Assembly: GCA_977017575.1 (NCBI GenBank)
Contig: CDRNVI010000029.1
Coordinates: 186,001-250,000 of the forward strand
DNA length: 64,000 bases
Origin: Paramoeba atlantica
Taxonomy: Eukaryota; Discosea
Reading direction: 5' to 3'
Below, in pieces: positions 19,601 through 29,300 of this stretch. A program made the translations under genes and the position numbers. Position 1 is the stretch's first letter, and each line of letters starts with the position of its first letter. The notes below the pieces were generated by a model. The model had not been told where the DNA came from and did no database searches. It worked only from the letters and a program-made list of their open reading frames with translations.

Positions 19601-19654
19601 CCACAGGTGACAAAGTGGCTCGTAAAAGGGGGTGGTAAAAAGGGAAATAAGTAG
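16613..19654 (+). CDS. pentatricopeptide-repeat (PPR) protein, probably organellar
   Basis: A 1013-residue protein. The N-terminal 300 residues are basic, Ser/Pro-rich and disordered, with a short duplicated motif (VPSLGEGPSPP and VPPLGEGPH). A charged coiled coil lies at about 320-365 (EEWKRRQDEEAKRQAEVLEQ). From about 400 to the end the protein is made of helical hairpins of PPR type, clearest in the last 200 residues (SYEQSLIECAKSRNWIQALD, YSMALNAISHS, SYSMALNSVHSHSWTAALAI). PPR arrays bind single-stranded RNA in mitochondria or plastids, guiding processing, stability or translation. The start is the first ATG; a typical targeting peptide is not obvious. The last 400 bp are GC-rich. Confidence 0.75.
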   Translation: MNHVSNIRFNASSLGSTTSISQLGSLTTKDASVSGTALHVLECARRSGVHVDKKMYNAFLNALSRKTVKKHTSTPPRRTQASSFSLKLPPDAAKEKASIPSLGSWHTSESVSEHTAITRESSRVTPSRVPSLGEGPSPPPQRTKTPPRKPQTLSVPPLGEGPHVTVLSVAHSREKEKTTMHLAAGVDKRMHSLHSFMNHKGQWKSLELDLPLRRPPTSSSATVKVQAANSNQQAMGDQKLQTAAPSAELVASKSGVLSLEPFSSPKKASDKLPSSTRKKALIGGPDKNIRVAHLMDDPSLYKKEQPERAPVTGSDELASKLANISEEWKRRQDEEAKRQAEVLEQRQKMAEAMEYKRKLSLKNENWVKRRGLATKVKVKGLTGDLRDVVCGPLEGTALKTYQRLRASRDVSADCYRMLCCRLNRPKHLDMLADVLQEMEGSASSEINKIALRFRAGISLRIATLDRLLQFVDKMEKLKLSPSKNILRVLMRLYVTDNPVSGWQKAVEVYSKYKPLMRDPLCSMELYLLQAMSISIRGAQHQTRKSVILSLHDLLKTKMNEIGKLHHVALIRAYGSVRDSGAAHSILNRYKDIGEVDQTMYTALLPSCDADAIKEITSKLFSEPHPVESNLVASSMMSMTARQYPDEAWKIYRQACSHNEVPMHGAYLGHALVRSLQGAGITKENILETHKVLIRDGFYSHLNLTHMLQLLNQFQLYAESLDAVKHTPRIYWEAANSQALEAYMEAQKKSRGHIDSDIPVKKEALPTESDASPYSEKELLSIEPSKTEDLVTDDSTQLASEQKEKIHSYEQSLIECAKSRNWIQALDLLENLKETNTVLTGHHYNCAISAATTNIEIVDHLHKIMKSRNIPMNATTTNTIINSRLRVQLWEEALVSFEHSPVHLRDVSTYSMALNAISHSDSIWCAAIHVLREMAKHNVRPTTVSYSMALNSVHSHSWTAALAIVQSMSSSKGVELRPAVLSKLTKSLEAHDKGELIPQVTKWLVKGGGKKGNK

Positions 19655-20027
19655 AGAGAATTTCACACCAGGTGAACGGATGGCATCGATGGGGTTTACG
19701 ACCAAAGTTTCTGCCTGGTGGCATGCAGAAAAGGAGCTCGAAACGCAGAACAAGGCTTAACAGATGATCTTGCTTTTGGTTGATGGATTGCGTTTTCGGA
19801 AGGTGTTGTATACACCTTGTATAGTGTCGTAGTTTGTACCATAGTTTGTCTGTTGTATAGTGCCGTAGTTTGTACCATTTTTGACGTTAGCACATGCTAG
19901 GACATGTCAGACGACTTAGTTTGTGATTTATCCTTCGCCACTTCTTATGCTTGCCAGCACATTCATGTAGTGTCGTCATTCTTTTTTTTTTGAATAGCAT
20001 TTGTGCTATACCTATTTTAAAGGACGA
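19655..20027. other. intergenic with a 26-bp direct repeat
   Basis: Non-coding spacer. The only structure seen is an imperfect direct repeat, ttgtatagtgtcgtagtttg plus taccat at 19817-19842 and again, with one change (tgccgt), at 19853-19878. A T run at 19982-19991 precedes the next gene. Confidence 0.55.
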
Positions 20028-22679
20028 ATGACGAGTTTCAATATGATGAATGCGCAGTATGAAGCAATTAGTGGCATTTCAACGGACAACTTGGCACCGT
20101 ACGCCCACGCTCAAACTTCATCACTTTTTCCGTCTCGGAATGAATCTCTTACTGAGCGCGTATTGAGTCGGGGAAGGCAGTGTCTAACTTCCGGGGATCT
20201 TACGGCCGGAGAGGACATGGTTCGAGAATTCCTTCAAATACCCGATTTTGCCGCATCAGAAGCTGTGGCTCGTCTGCACGCCTGCGTTTTGTGGTCCAAA
20301 GGACGAAAAGATGAGGCGCTTCGCAGGCTCAATGGGGCACTGCAACTTTACCCTCATTCCTTACCCTTATTGCTGCAGGATGCTTCTCTCAGTATCGACA
20401 GTGGTTTGTTACACCGAGCATGGAGTCGCTACGTCACTGCTGTAGAACACTACAAGCCGTACTCTCGTGAAGCGATCATAGGCCTCTCACTCATCTGTTT
20501 TATGCGAAACGAGCTGCCTAGCTGCTTAGAAATACTCAATCACCTCGAGGTACCGGAGGAAGAGAAAGTTCTTTTCGAGGCATTTCGCCATATAGTACAC
20601 CGGCTCTTGGATCCGACATCACACTCGGTTCTTGACCTGTCGCGCGTTTCCAACTATTTAAAAAACATAAACAGTAATTCTTTGTTGCTCTCGTGGTACT
20701 TGTGTGAAGCTTGCCTAGTAGCGGGGACGCACGCGATACCGTTCATTCAGGAGTGGATGCTGAGTATGGAACCCAACACGGAGGCTCTTGCGTATGTAGA
20801 GTACACCCTAGGCCGAATGTATCACCAAGCAGGACAATATGCTCTTGCTGAGGCGCACTATGGCAAAAGTCTGCATCTCCACAGTGATATTCCGTGTCCT
20901 GCGGCATGGGGGGCCTCGGTCACTGGCTTTCTAACCTCTACCGAAACGAATCTTCCCCTGGAGTTGCTTCGAAAACATTTCTCACTCGATGCGGGAAAGA
21001 CACTTGCGGCGATTTATTCGCAACAAGATGTACGGAGCGGTCGAGAAATTACTAAGGGGTTGACCCATCGAACTGGAAAATCAGACCCCGAAAGCTGGGC
21101 ACTTCGTGGAATGTGTGAAAAAGAGAATGCCGTCGCATCATTGCAGTCTTTTTCAATAGCGAAAAGTCTGTGTCAGGAACCGAACGAAGTGTTGGGTATG
21201 ATACTATTGAACATGTGCGCATTGCATTTGGAACAGGGACACGTGCAAGAAGCTCGTGCGTGCCAGGAGGAATATTCAACTACAAAGCACTCTGACGACA
21301 GTTCGAAATCCGTGCGCCACGAGGAAGATTTTATAGCTGCCTTCAACGCGGCAGCGCTGTTAGTAAGACAACAGTTGTGGACCGAAGCAAGAGACGCTTT
21401 TGAGAATCTATGCGCGAAGGTGGTCTCTTTAGAAGTTCTCATTTGCCTGGCGATATGCGAAAAACAAAACAACAATGAGGATCGCTGTAAGTCCTTATGT
21501 CGTTTAGTTCTCGAGCTCGACCCACGTCACACACTTGCGAAAGTAGTACTATGTTCGTTGCACACATTTTCAGGCCCACCCGTTGAGTTTGGCGACCACA
21601 AGGACAAGGTCGGCCATAGCCTTCTATGCCTTATGGAGGGAAACGCCTACTTTGAAGCGCTCCTAAAGCGAGAATCATCCTCTTCCGATGATATCCCCAC
21701 AGACTACCCCCTTCGCACCCTTTCCTGCTTTCGAAAAGCCCTGCAGCTCCATCCCACCTGTCTGGCAGCTCAGCACAACACGGCGTGTGTCTTGGCGCTC
21801 TGCGGCGAGTTGAGTAGTGCCCGTATTTTACTCGAGCTGCTCCTCGCGATGCATGCCTCCCCGGAGGCCGACCGACTGATTTCTCGAAATCTCTGCACGC
21901 TCCATCACGTCGATGGACATCTCCATCTCGCGACCTCAGGGTATGAGGAGGAGCTCGCGAGGATGTGCGCTTCAAGTGAACATGACTCCAATGGAGCGGC
22001 AAGTCCGTATCTCCATATTGGTTTCACCCTTGCGAGTTTATTCGTACAACAAAATCGACTCCGGGAGGCTCGGCAAACGCTTCAGAAAATTTGTGAAAAA
22101 ATACCCGACGGGACCGAGAACGTCACTGCGACATTTCAGCTCGCGGCAGTTCGTATCGCGGAGGTCGCAAACGTTGTGGCCTCTGGGTCGCGTTCCGCGG
22201 CACGACCCCCCGAACACTGGAAAGGGCTTTCACGAAAATTAGCCCATGTCAAGCGTACACTGCTGGATTTGTTACAAGCGAACAAGCAGCGGCCGACGCT
22301 CCCCGACTTAAATTTTCCTCAGCAAGCCATCGAACGCTGTCTGGTGATTACGAAAAAACTGGCAGAAGTGGTCGCGCGGCATGTGGTGAAAGTTCAAAAG
22401 TCGCATGTCAGGGAGCAGGCCTCCCGGGATCGGTTTAAGGAATTATACGAGCGCTCGCTGACCCAACACGGGAGTGAGAAAGCCAATGAGAGTGAGAAGG
22501 AGAGACAGCAGAGGGAGGTGTGGCAACAGCGCGCGAAAGAGCTCCAAGGTAAGCTCGCCGGGGGACTCTCGTCACAATACGGTTTTGAGATTCAACCTGA
22601 AAGGGGATACGCAGACGTGGGAGAAAGTCAAGATCCGGTAGGCTCGAGCGAGATGTTGGAGATTGACGATAATCCGTGA
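20028..22679 (+). CDS. TPR-repeat protein, likely CTR9-like subunit of the PAF1 complex
   Basis: An 883-residue superhelical protein from ATG 20028. Tetratricopeptide-like hairpins run from about residue 45 to 730, for example ALAYVEYTLGRMYHQAGQYA and SCFRKALQLHPTCLAAQHNT with the usual Trp/Leu/Gly/Tyr/Ala/Pro spacing. The C-terminal 150 residues form a basic, charged helix (SRDRFKELYERSLTQHGSEK) ending in an acidic tail, as CTR9 proteins do. CTR9 is a scaffold of the Pol II elongation complex PAF1C. The resemblance is in architecture and length (somewhat short), not in a unique signature, so another TPR scaffold is possible. The protein is divergent. Confidence 0.55.
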   Translation: MTSFNMMNAQYEAISGISTDNLAPYAHAQTSSLFPSRNESLTERVLSRGRQCLTSGDLTAGEDMVREFLQIPDFAASEAVARLHACVLWSKGRKDEALRRLNGALQLYPHSLPLLLQDASLSIDSGLLHRAWSRYVTAVEHYKPYSREAIIGLSLICFMRNELPSCLEILNHLEVPEEEKVLFEAFRHIVHRLLDPTSHSVLDLSRVSNYLKNINSNSLLLSWYLCEACLVAGTHAIPFIQEWMLSMEPNTEALAYVEYTLGRMYHQAGQYALAEAHYGKSLHLHSDIPCPAAWGASVTGFLTSTETNLPLELLRKHFSLDAGKTLAAIYSQQDVRSGREITKGLTHRTGKSDPESWALRGMCEKENAVASLQSFSIAKSLCQEPNEVLGMILLNMCALHLEQGHVQEARACQEEYSTTKHSDDSSKSVRHEEDFIAAFNAAALLVRQQLWTEARDAFENLCAKVVSLEVLICLAICEKQNNNEDRCKSLCRLVLELDPRHTLAKVVLCSLHTFSGPPVEFGDHKDKVGHSLLCLMEGNAYFEALLKRESSSSDDIPTDYPLRTLSCFRKALQLHPTCLAAQHNTACVLALCGELSSARILLELLLAMHASPEADRLISRNLCTLHHVDGHLHLATSGYEEELARMCASSEHDSNGAASPYLHIGFTLASLFVQQNRLREARQTLQKICEKIPDGTENVTATFQLAAVRIAEVANVVASGSRSAARPPEHWKGLSRKLAHVKRTLLDLLQANKQRPTLPDLNFPQQAIERCLVITKKLAEVVARHVVKVQKSHVREQASRDRFKELYERSLTQHGSEKANESEKERQQREVWQQRAKELQGKLAGGLSSQYGFEIQPERGYADVGESQDPVGSSEMLEIDDNP

Positions 22680-22959
22680 GTGTACAGTTTTTGTAGGTAC
22701 GATAAAGTAATGAGTTGGTCTGCGTGTAGTTTAGCATGCCGCACATCGTTGGTTTAATTTTTCATCATATCTGATATTTTGGTGCCTTCAACAAGCATTT
22801 GAAAGATAGTTCATAAGTTTACTTGCCGCCTGTTTCATATTCAGCCGAGTATACGACTTATCACTTCACGATACAAATGCGTAGTAAAAGGAATTTAAGA
22901 GTTTTAGCCCAAATACTTTAACTGTAAAACATTACAATAGAATATTAGCATTTAATTCT

Positions 22960-23757
22960 ATGGGCTACAAAAGCAACAATGAAAAAACAAAGAACGGTCT
23001 ACTGCCAAAGCAAATATACGATTTGTATCCTGTGTTTCATCCTATTATAGTGGAAGCCGCAAGCCTGATGAAATTTTCTTGGCATTGGCTATGTGAGAGA
23101 GTTGCCCCCCTGCCTCCCATTCAGCAGCACCACCAAGAAATCGCGCCGCTTCTTTTTGAACCCTTTGCCGCAGTAGTGATACATTTCAAGAGGGAGAAAT
23201 GTGGACAACAAGTTACAGCCGAATTCTTGGCGCATATTCCGTTTGAAATCTTACTTCCTCACCGAGGACTTTTGATAGTTCCTTGTGTTAGAAATTCTTT
23301 GCATGAATTTATTCTATTTTTTACAGGACGTGGATTTGAATATGTGGAATACGTTTCTGTAGTTTGTCATACTACTCAAAACACTGAAGCTGCCGCGCAG
23401 GCAGAACCTCCTAGTAATAAAGAGGAGGCTTCCGATTCCCCACAAAATTCTTTGTCAAGGGATACCACATGTATTTACGTTTTCTTCAAGAAATCCGTAC
23501 CCTCACTAGCACTCCGGCAACAATGTCACTCAGATGTGCTAATTTATTCACCCAGAGAATACTCACATGTTGCGGACAGAAAATGTGAAGACATACAAAG
23601 AAAGACAAGTCTTGACCGATGTGGGGGAGTGACATCTGCTTTGTGCGGAATAATAGAAGATTTGCTTCCCGTGGGACGGCTTTTGGAAATAACATGTGGA
23701 GTGCCAACCGTGAAAAATCGATGGGTCTCTCTATTAAGTCACTATCACGAGGACTAA
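22960..23757 (+). CDS. divergent MT-A70 family protein, METTL14-like, lacking the catalytic motif
   Basis: A 265-residue protein. Its second half matches the end of METTL3/METTL14 proteins: SDVLIYSPREYSHVAD, GIIEDLLPVGRLLEITCGVP and NRWVSL correspond to 'D-h-I-h-x-E-x-(E/R)', 'I-I-E-x-h-x-x-G-R-(R/K)-x-h-(E/H)-L-F-G-R' and 'P-x-W-(L/I)-T-(L/V)'. The first half fits the Rossmann core (FEPFAAVVIHF, then LPHRGLLIVPC). Where the methyltransferase has DPPW (EPPL in METTL14) this protein has IHFKR, so S-adenosylmethionine use is unlikely; the expected role would be as a non-catalytic partner of an m6A methyltransferase. Assignment is by eye. It is much shorter than METTL14, with a poorly conserved insert at about 145-170. 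Confidence 0.5.
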   Translation: MGYKSNNEKTKNGLLPKQIYDLYPVFHPIIVEAASLMKFSWHWLCERVAPLPPIQQHHQEIAPLLFEPFAAVVIHFKREKCGQQVTAEFLAHIPFEILLPHRGLLIVPCVRNSLHEFILFFTGRGFEYVEYVSVVCHTTQNTEAAAQAEPPSNKEEASDSPQNSLSRDTTCIYVFFKKSVPSLALRQQCHSDVLIYSPREYSHVADRKCEDIQRKTSLDRCGGVTSALCGIIEDLLPVGRLLEITCGVPTVKNRWVSLLSHYHED

Positions 23758-23926
23758 ACCAAGATTCAGTTCTTGTTCCCAGAATTAACGTTCTTTTGCT
23801 TACCTTGTCTAGTATGTGGACGGTATTTTTTGAAGTATTCAATAGTTCTGTTTCCTTTAATAGCCATTTGTTTCGTTTAAATTTTAGACCATGAGTCGCA
23901 TTGGTAAATCACATTAAATTTGGAGA

Positions 23927-26011
23927 ATGGATCGCACTGTAAGATCACTGCTCGCGTGCAGCCAGAAGCTAAAACAATACTCAATGAACTATTCCAAGTG
24001 GAGAGGCCCTATGCAATTTGAGACGAAGGCGGGAAGGTCCAGTGACATTTCTTCCAGCGTCGTGCCCCCACCAAAGGTAGATAAAAAACTTACTTCCACG
24101 AGAGACAATCCGGGCATTGGACAAGTGTATGTCGTAGAAAAACAAGGTGCGACCGTTATACTCGGAGATCGGCTTTTTTCAGGACCGAGTGATACAGTGG
24201 AGCCGAACCCATCCGATGCTCAGAGAATAGCTCCTTCCGATCAATCGTCTCGTTCGTCGACGCGGGTGTTAGACCAAACTCCAATATTTGTGAGAGATGC
24301 GAATGGGCTGCAGATAACAAGTCCTCCTGTGATTGACAGTATCGATTCGGACCTACTTGGACATATTGACACAGACCTCGCGGAGAGAGTGCGAAAATAT
24401 TTGAGGCGCCATAAAATTTGGGAACTTTCTCCCGTACAGAAACATGCGCTTCCGGTTTTATTGCATCTACGAGAGGGACTTGTAGTTACTTCACCCACAG
24501 CCTCCGGGAAAACGTTTATGTACTGTCTCGCAGCCGTGGTCTATGTTGGTCAAAGCAGCCGGTTTCAACGCCGCATGAGTGATATGCACAACAAAACAGA
24601 AAAGAGTCAGCGAAAAGTGCCTGAGTGCTCCGACACAACTTGCTCCTACTGCGGTCTTAACATGGCTGTTGTGCGTATATGTCCTGAAAAGGGAGTTATG
24701 CACCCGGAGACGGATGAGGAGGGATTCCGATGTCTGCCCCCTGATGACTACGCACGGACATCTGAACCCCAAGTTATGATCCTCGTCCCCAGTCGGGAAC
24801 TTGTCAAGCAGGTACGTGATATACTCGAACCCATGACGCAGGGTCTCATGAAGGTACTCTGGCTTACTGGAAACAGTACGCCGGAAGAGAGAGCGTTGCA
24901 GCAAAAAAGAGCAGGTGGCGAGTGCGAGATAGTCGTGGGCACACCCACTCGACTTTATCGCGCATGGAAGAAAAATGACATAAAGCTGAACAGCGTGTCA
25001 CTCTATTTGCTTGACGAAGCCGATTTGCTGACGGAAATGACCTACATGGATGCGGTGAGACCATTCTTGAATCGTGCCGAAGCCACCCGAGCTTTGATGG
25101 GATTTATAACCGCTACGCTACCTAGGCCTTCACATGAGATTATGAAATCCTTTTTTAAGCAAGCGCAATCGCCCCACGTGGAGATATGCTCCGAGGGAAT
25201 ACTTGAGGGAAGACGTGATTACGCAAATCCGACGGCAGCAAATGCGGAGTTTCACGTCTATCTGATGAGTGAGACAGAAAAGACAAACTATGTTTTACAC
25301 GTGTTACAGCTCGCTACAGTAACCAGTCAATCACGCGTGATCATATTTTGTAATACGGCACGCACTTCTGCTTTTCTAACCGCTGAACTGTTCTCTATGT
25401 TGCAAAACAAAAATATTCGACTTTACGGCACACATGGCAGAAAATCGAACGAAATGCGAGACCGTGCGCTGCATCAATTTCAAGGCGCTCAAGGGTCGAG
25501 CATATTGGTCACGACAAACCTATCGAGTAGAGGCATTGACTTTTTAAACGTAGATCACGTGATATTGTTTGACCTTCCTGCATCGATCCACGAGTTTATC
25601 CATCGCTCCGGAAGAGCGGGCCGTGGTATGATAAGGGGTCACGTTCACTGCTTTTTCGTCCCGGAGGATAGACAGCTGGCTCGTCCATTGGTTCATTACC
25701 TAAAACAGTACTCTAGTAGTTCCACGATACCCTTGCGTCTGCAGGAATATGCCAATGAAACAGATGAAGAAATGTGGAAGAGAATGTTTACTACCAAAGC
25801 TCCAGGTGGACGCGCACTAAAAGACCGAAAGAGGTTTGAAACCTTTCGCAAACCGGAATATCGAAAGAATTCTAGTAAGTATCCGAGCCCCAAGCCACAT
25901 GGGTTGAAAAATCAACCCAACCCACGGCTATTTGATTTAGAGCACGGAGGAAGAGATCTTTCACGTACTCACCCGCTGCGATTGCGGAAGACGCGTTTTC
26001 CAAGACTTTGA
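23927..26011 (+). CDS. DEAD-box RNA helicase with Cys-rich insertion
   Basis: A 694-residue superfamily 2 helicase. Motifs in order: Q-like element (WELSPVQKHALP), motif I with Lys195 (SPTASGKT), Ia (VPSRELVKQV), Ib (GTPTRL), II (LLDEADLL), III as TAT in place of SAT, IV (VIIFCNTART), V (TTNLSSRGID) and VI (HRSGRAGRG). Between motifs I and Ia an insertion of about 70 residues carries CSDTTCSYCGLN and one more Cys, a possible metal site. The long N-terminus (about 140 residues) and basic C-terminal tail are unmatched. ATP-driven RNA remodelling is certain by family; the target is unknown. N-terminal residues are basic enough for mitochondrial import but not diagnostic. Confidence 0.9.
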   Translation: MDRTVRSLLACSQKLKQYSMNYSKWRGPMQFETKAGRSSDISSSVVPPPKVDKKLTSTRDNPGIGQVYVVEKQGATVILGDRLFSGPSDTVEPNPSDAQRIAPSDQSSRSSTRVLDQTPIFVRDANGLQITSPPVIDSIDSDLLGHIDTDLAERVRKYLRRHKIWELSPVQKHALPVLLHLREGLVVTSPTASGKTFMYCLAAVVYVGQSSRFQRRMSDMHNKTEKSQRKVPECSDTTCSYCGLNMAVVRICPEKGVMHPETDEEGFRCLPPDDYARTSEPQVMILVPSRELVKQVRDILEPMTQGLMKVLWLTGNSTPEERALQQKRAGGECEIVVGTPTRLYRAWKKNDIKLNSVSLYLLDEADLLTEMTYMDAVRPFLNRAEATRALMGFITATLPRPSHEIMKSFFKQAQSPHVEICSEGILEGRRDYANPTAANAEFHVYLMSETEKTNYVLHVLQLATVTSQSRVIIFCNTARTSAFLTAELFSMLQNKNIRLYGTHGRKSNEMRDRALHQFQGAQGSSILVTTNLSSRGIDFLNVDHVILFDLPASIHEFIHRSGRAGRGMIRGHVHCFFVPEDRQLARPLVHYLKQYSSSSTIPLRLQEYANETDEEMWKRMFTTKAPGGRALKDRKRFETFRKPEYRKNSSKYPSPKPHGLKNQPNPRLFDLEHGGRDLSRTHPLRLRKTRFPRL

Positions 26012-26373
26012 TACCATCACGATTGTTCAGCATTGGAGATTAAAGTACCCCGCAATTTAGTGAGAGTTGTCATTGCATATCTTCTCATCATAGACAACAT
26101 TAGAGAGGACAAAAAACAACCTTTCGAAATGTTTATCTTTGCATCAGCAAATAGTCCAACGACACAGCGGAATCTTCCACTTACCTCACGACTTTCCACT
26201 TATCAAAAATATCTTTATCCTGGCGGATAAGTACGTAGATACCCTTATCAAAGAGCGACGTCTTGTAATTCTTCTTTAACTTTAACTTTATCTTCACATA
26301 CATGCAGTATTGCATGTATTTTTACCATTGTTTACCACGTTTTTAGTTCTTTCCTGGCTTCATTACACACACT
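26012..26373. other. intergenic, nothing recognised
   Basis: AT-rich spacer of about 360 bp. A short repeat of 'catgcagtattgcatg' (26301-26316) is palindromic in part. No gene seen. Confidence 0.5.
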
Positions 26374-29300
26374 ATGAATGCTCTTCTGCAAGACATCGAA
26401 TGTTTCGTCACTGCTAATACAGGGGAAGGTGCAACTTGTTCTCTTCACGACGTTCGCCTCAGCTTTACAAACGCTTCTAGACGAAGCATAGGAAAAACAA
26501 GAATTCCTTACAGGAGTGAACCGGATTTTCAAGTTCTTATTGCTGGATCCCTTATTGTGGACGAATACACCTGGCCTTGGGTGCGCAAAGAAATTTTGAA
26601 CAATCCAAACCTAGTGGTTGCTATAAAACGCCCACAGGAGACATTGCCATACGTCGTAAATGGTCGCTCCGCATCAAGTTCTACAGAATCGATAAGCGCA
26701 TTCGACGACGAGGTAATCGACTTATTTCCCGGAGAGCACTTGCTCTCCAAATTGCTTCTGTACTGGACAGCTGAGGAAGCAAAGTACGATGAGATAATGA
26801 AGGTTGCGCATCACATTTATGTATCAGGAAGGGTAGGGATTAGTTCGCACGATCTTGGGACGAACTTAAATATCTCAATAGTTAGTGTCATTAGCATAAT
26901 CTCACGCGGTCTTGAGCCATTTGGGCTTGTTTCGGCTTATAGTCTTCGAGGCAATAAAATATGGGTTCATGTAAGGTGGATCTATCCGGAGGGAAAGATG
27001 ACGATTTTTGTTGCATCGCCTGAAAACTGGATTTCTCCTTCCGCATCACAGCCGAAAAAACAGAAGCGTGTCAAAATGAAATCCACTACAACAGATACAT
27101 CGGTCTTACACCAGAATACTCCCAACGATTTGTCTACCTCTATGTTCATTCAAATTTTCAGAAATGCATACGTTCCGATACAATATTTCTCCTTGACGCA
27201 CTGTATCAAGCCGGCGATACTCCAGACCTTAAATATTCATATGTGGAACTCAGAACTTAATGTGTCTGAAACCGCATTACGTTTTCGATTTTTAGTAGAA
27301 AAGCACAGGCTTCGTCGCATAAAGGACGTCGAAGACTTATTCCAAAGCGAATCAACGAAGTTTGTGTACTGCAAGAGACCTGCAACAGGTTACAAGTTAG
27401 TGATCTCTACAAGATCAACGACTGACCGAAGTGCTCAAATAGGAGGTGTGATGCGCAACGTATGGGAAGTCGAACTGTACCCCTTACTCGTGACGCTTCG
27501 CTTGGTAGGAAAGGTGGTGGAAAGTGACGAAAGTTTGCAGATCATGCGAGGTAGGACGAAATCTTTGGTATTGGAGGGTGTTACAAGCGCGGAAATGCAT
27601 ACCTCTATGGATGATTCAACATCCACCAGAAAGTTGCGACGCTACTTCCTGCTTGAAATTTTGGCCCGAGCGCCCCACGGTGCGCTAGAAAGATACTCTC
27701 TGTATCAGTCAGTAAAGAAAAATTGTGGAAATTTGGACAAGAAAACGTATAATAGAATGCTACAAACACTATTGCGTGAGAAAGTTTTAAAATCCACGAC
27801 AGTTACCATACGAGGGGGTCCTATGCACTTAATATGCTATCCCGATCATGACGACAACGATATTATAGACGACCGCGCCGCATACAATAAAATACTTCAT
27901 CTTAACCTTGAAAACACACACAAGAGTCTGACAGTAAGCTTTGCGGGACAACCACCAATGAAAGAAAAAGGCCTGCAGTCATGGAGACCACCTGACGAAA
28001 GACAAAAGCATAATGAAAAGTTACGAAAAGAGCGACAAAAAATTAAGTTACGAAAAGAGGCAGCGTCATTGTTTCTCTCATCGGAGAAGATAGCGGAAAC
28101 ATACTATGTTGTCAATGTCAATGGTTTCATAAATTCGAGTTACGGAAGAGCACGAGTACTACACTATTTTTTGGTTGATTTAATTCTAAGAAAGATGCGC
28201 TTGCAATCGCTTGAGTACAACGGGCTACAAAATGTGCCGTCAATTGATACGGATAATTTATTAGAATTCTGTGGTACATTCGAGCTTTATCCAAGCGATA
28301 TAGTAAAGGTCATGAGTATGGAAATTGTTTGTGCCATTTTTCGATTCCCGATAGATTTCAGTCTGTTTTTTCCGATCGAAGCTGAGACGCATTCTTCATG
28401 TCAAAGGTTCTTGCAAAGGTTTATTCTTCCTAAGGAGTGCAGACAGATCTCTGTAGGAAATTTAAGGCGTGCGTCCGGAAAACGAGAAATACTACAAAAG
28501 GAAATCTTGAGACGACTCCCGACACTCTTTAATCGCCTTCAAAATCTTTGTCTTATAAATATCCACTCCTTTCGCCCGCAGAGCGGAGCTTTTTTAGGCC
28601 ATAACTCGTCTATAGGAAAAATTGGTGTTCTTTTTGAGGGATCCCTCTTAGGACAATTCCCGTTTGCAATTCCGCTACCTTTCGGACCTGAAGGTGAAAT
28701 TGAAAGATCACGACGAATTGAGGACGCGTTACGAGATATTTGGTATAAATGCTGCGATCATGTCGTCAGGAATTCACCTTCCATTGCTCGTCGACTGTTA
28801 GTTGACCATACGCAATTCATTACTTCATCTGAAAAGCAATATTTAGATGAACTTCCACTTGAACCGTACTATTTACCATGTTTTGATAATCTTTCTGTTC
28901 TCGAAGACAAATTTCAAGCCTACAGAAATTCCTTTACAAGATATTTCTTGCGACGCCGTGAGGAACACACACTCCGTGTATGTAAAGAAGGCAAGTTCAC
29001 TAATTCCATAGCCCTCGATGAAGGATTCCCTCTCGAGAAAGAAGTTGTTCTCACTCCTTGGGATGAGAGCATCAATAGTAATAAATTGTGTTTTCAAGCT
29101 GCGCAAAACGGAATCATTGCCTGGTGGAGAATTCGAAAAATGGAGAACATAGAGGGAACACAAGTGACAAAATCAATAAGTGTGAACAACCAAAATATTT
29201 CCCAGTTGGAAAGAGAATCCGACATTTCTGAGCGTAGAGGTACAGAAAAAGATCAATATGATCCATCCTATATGCCGGGACATGGAGAGAAATGTCAAAC

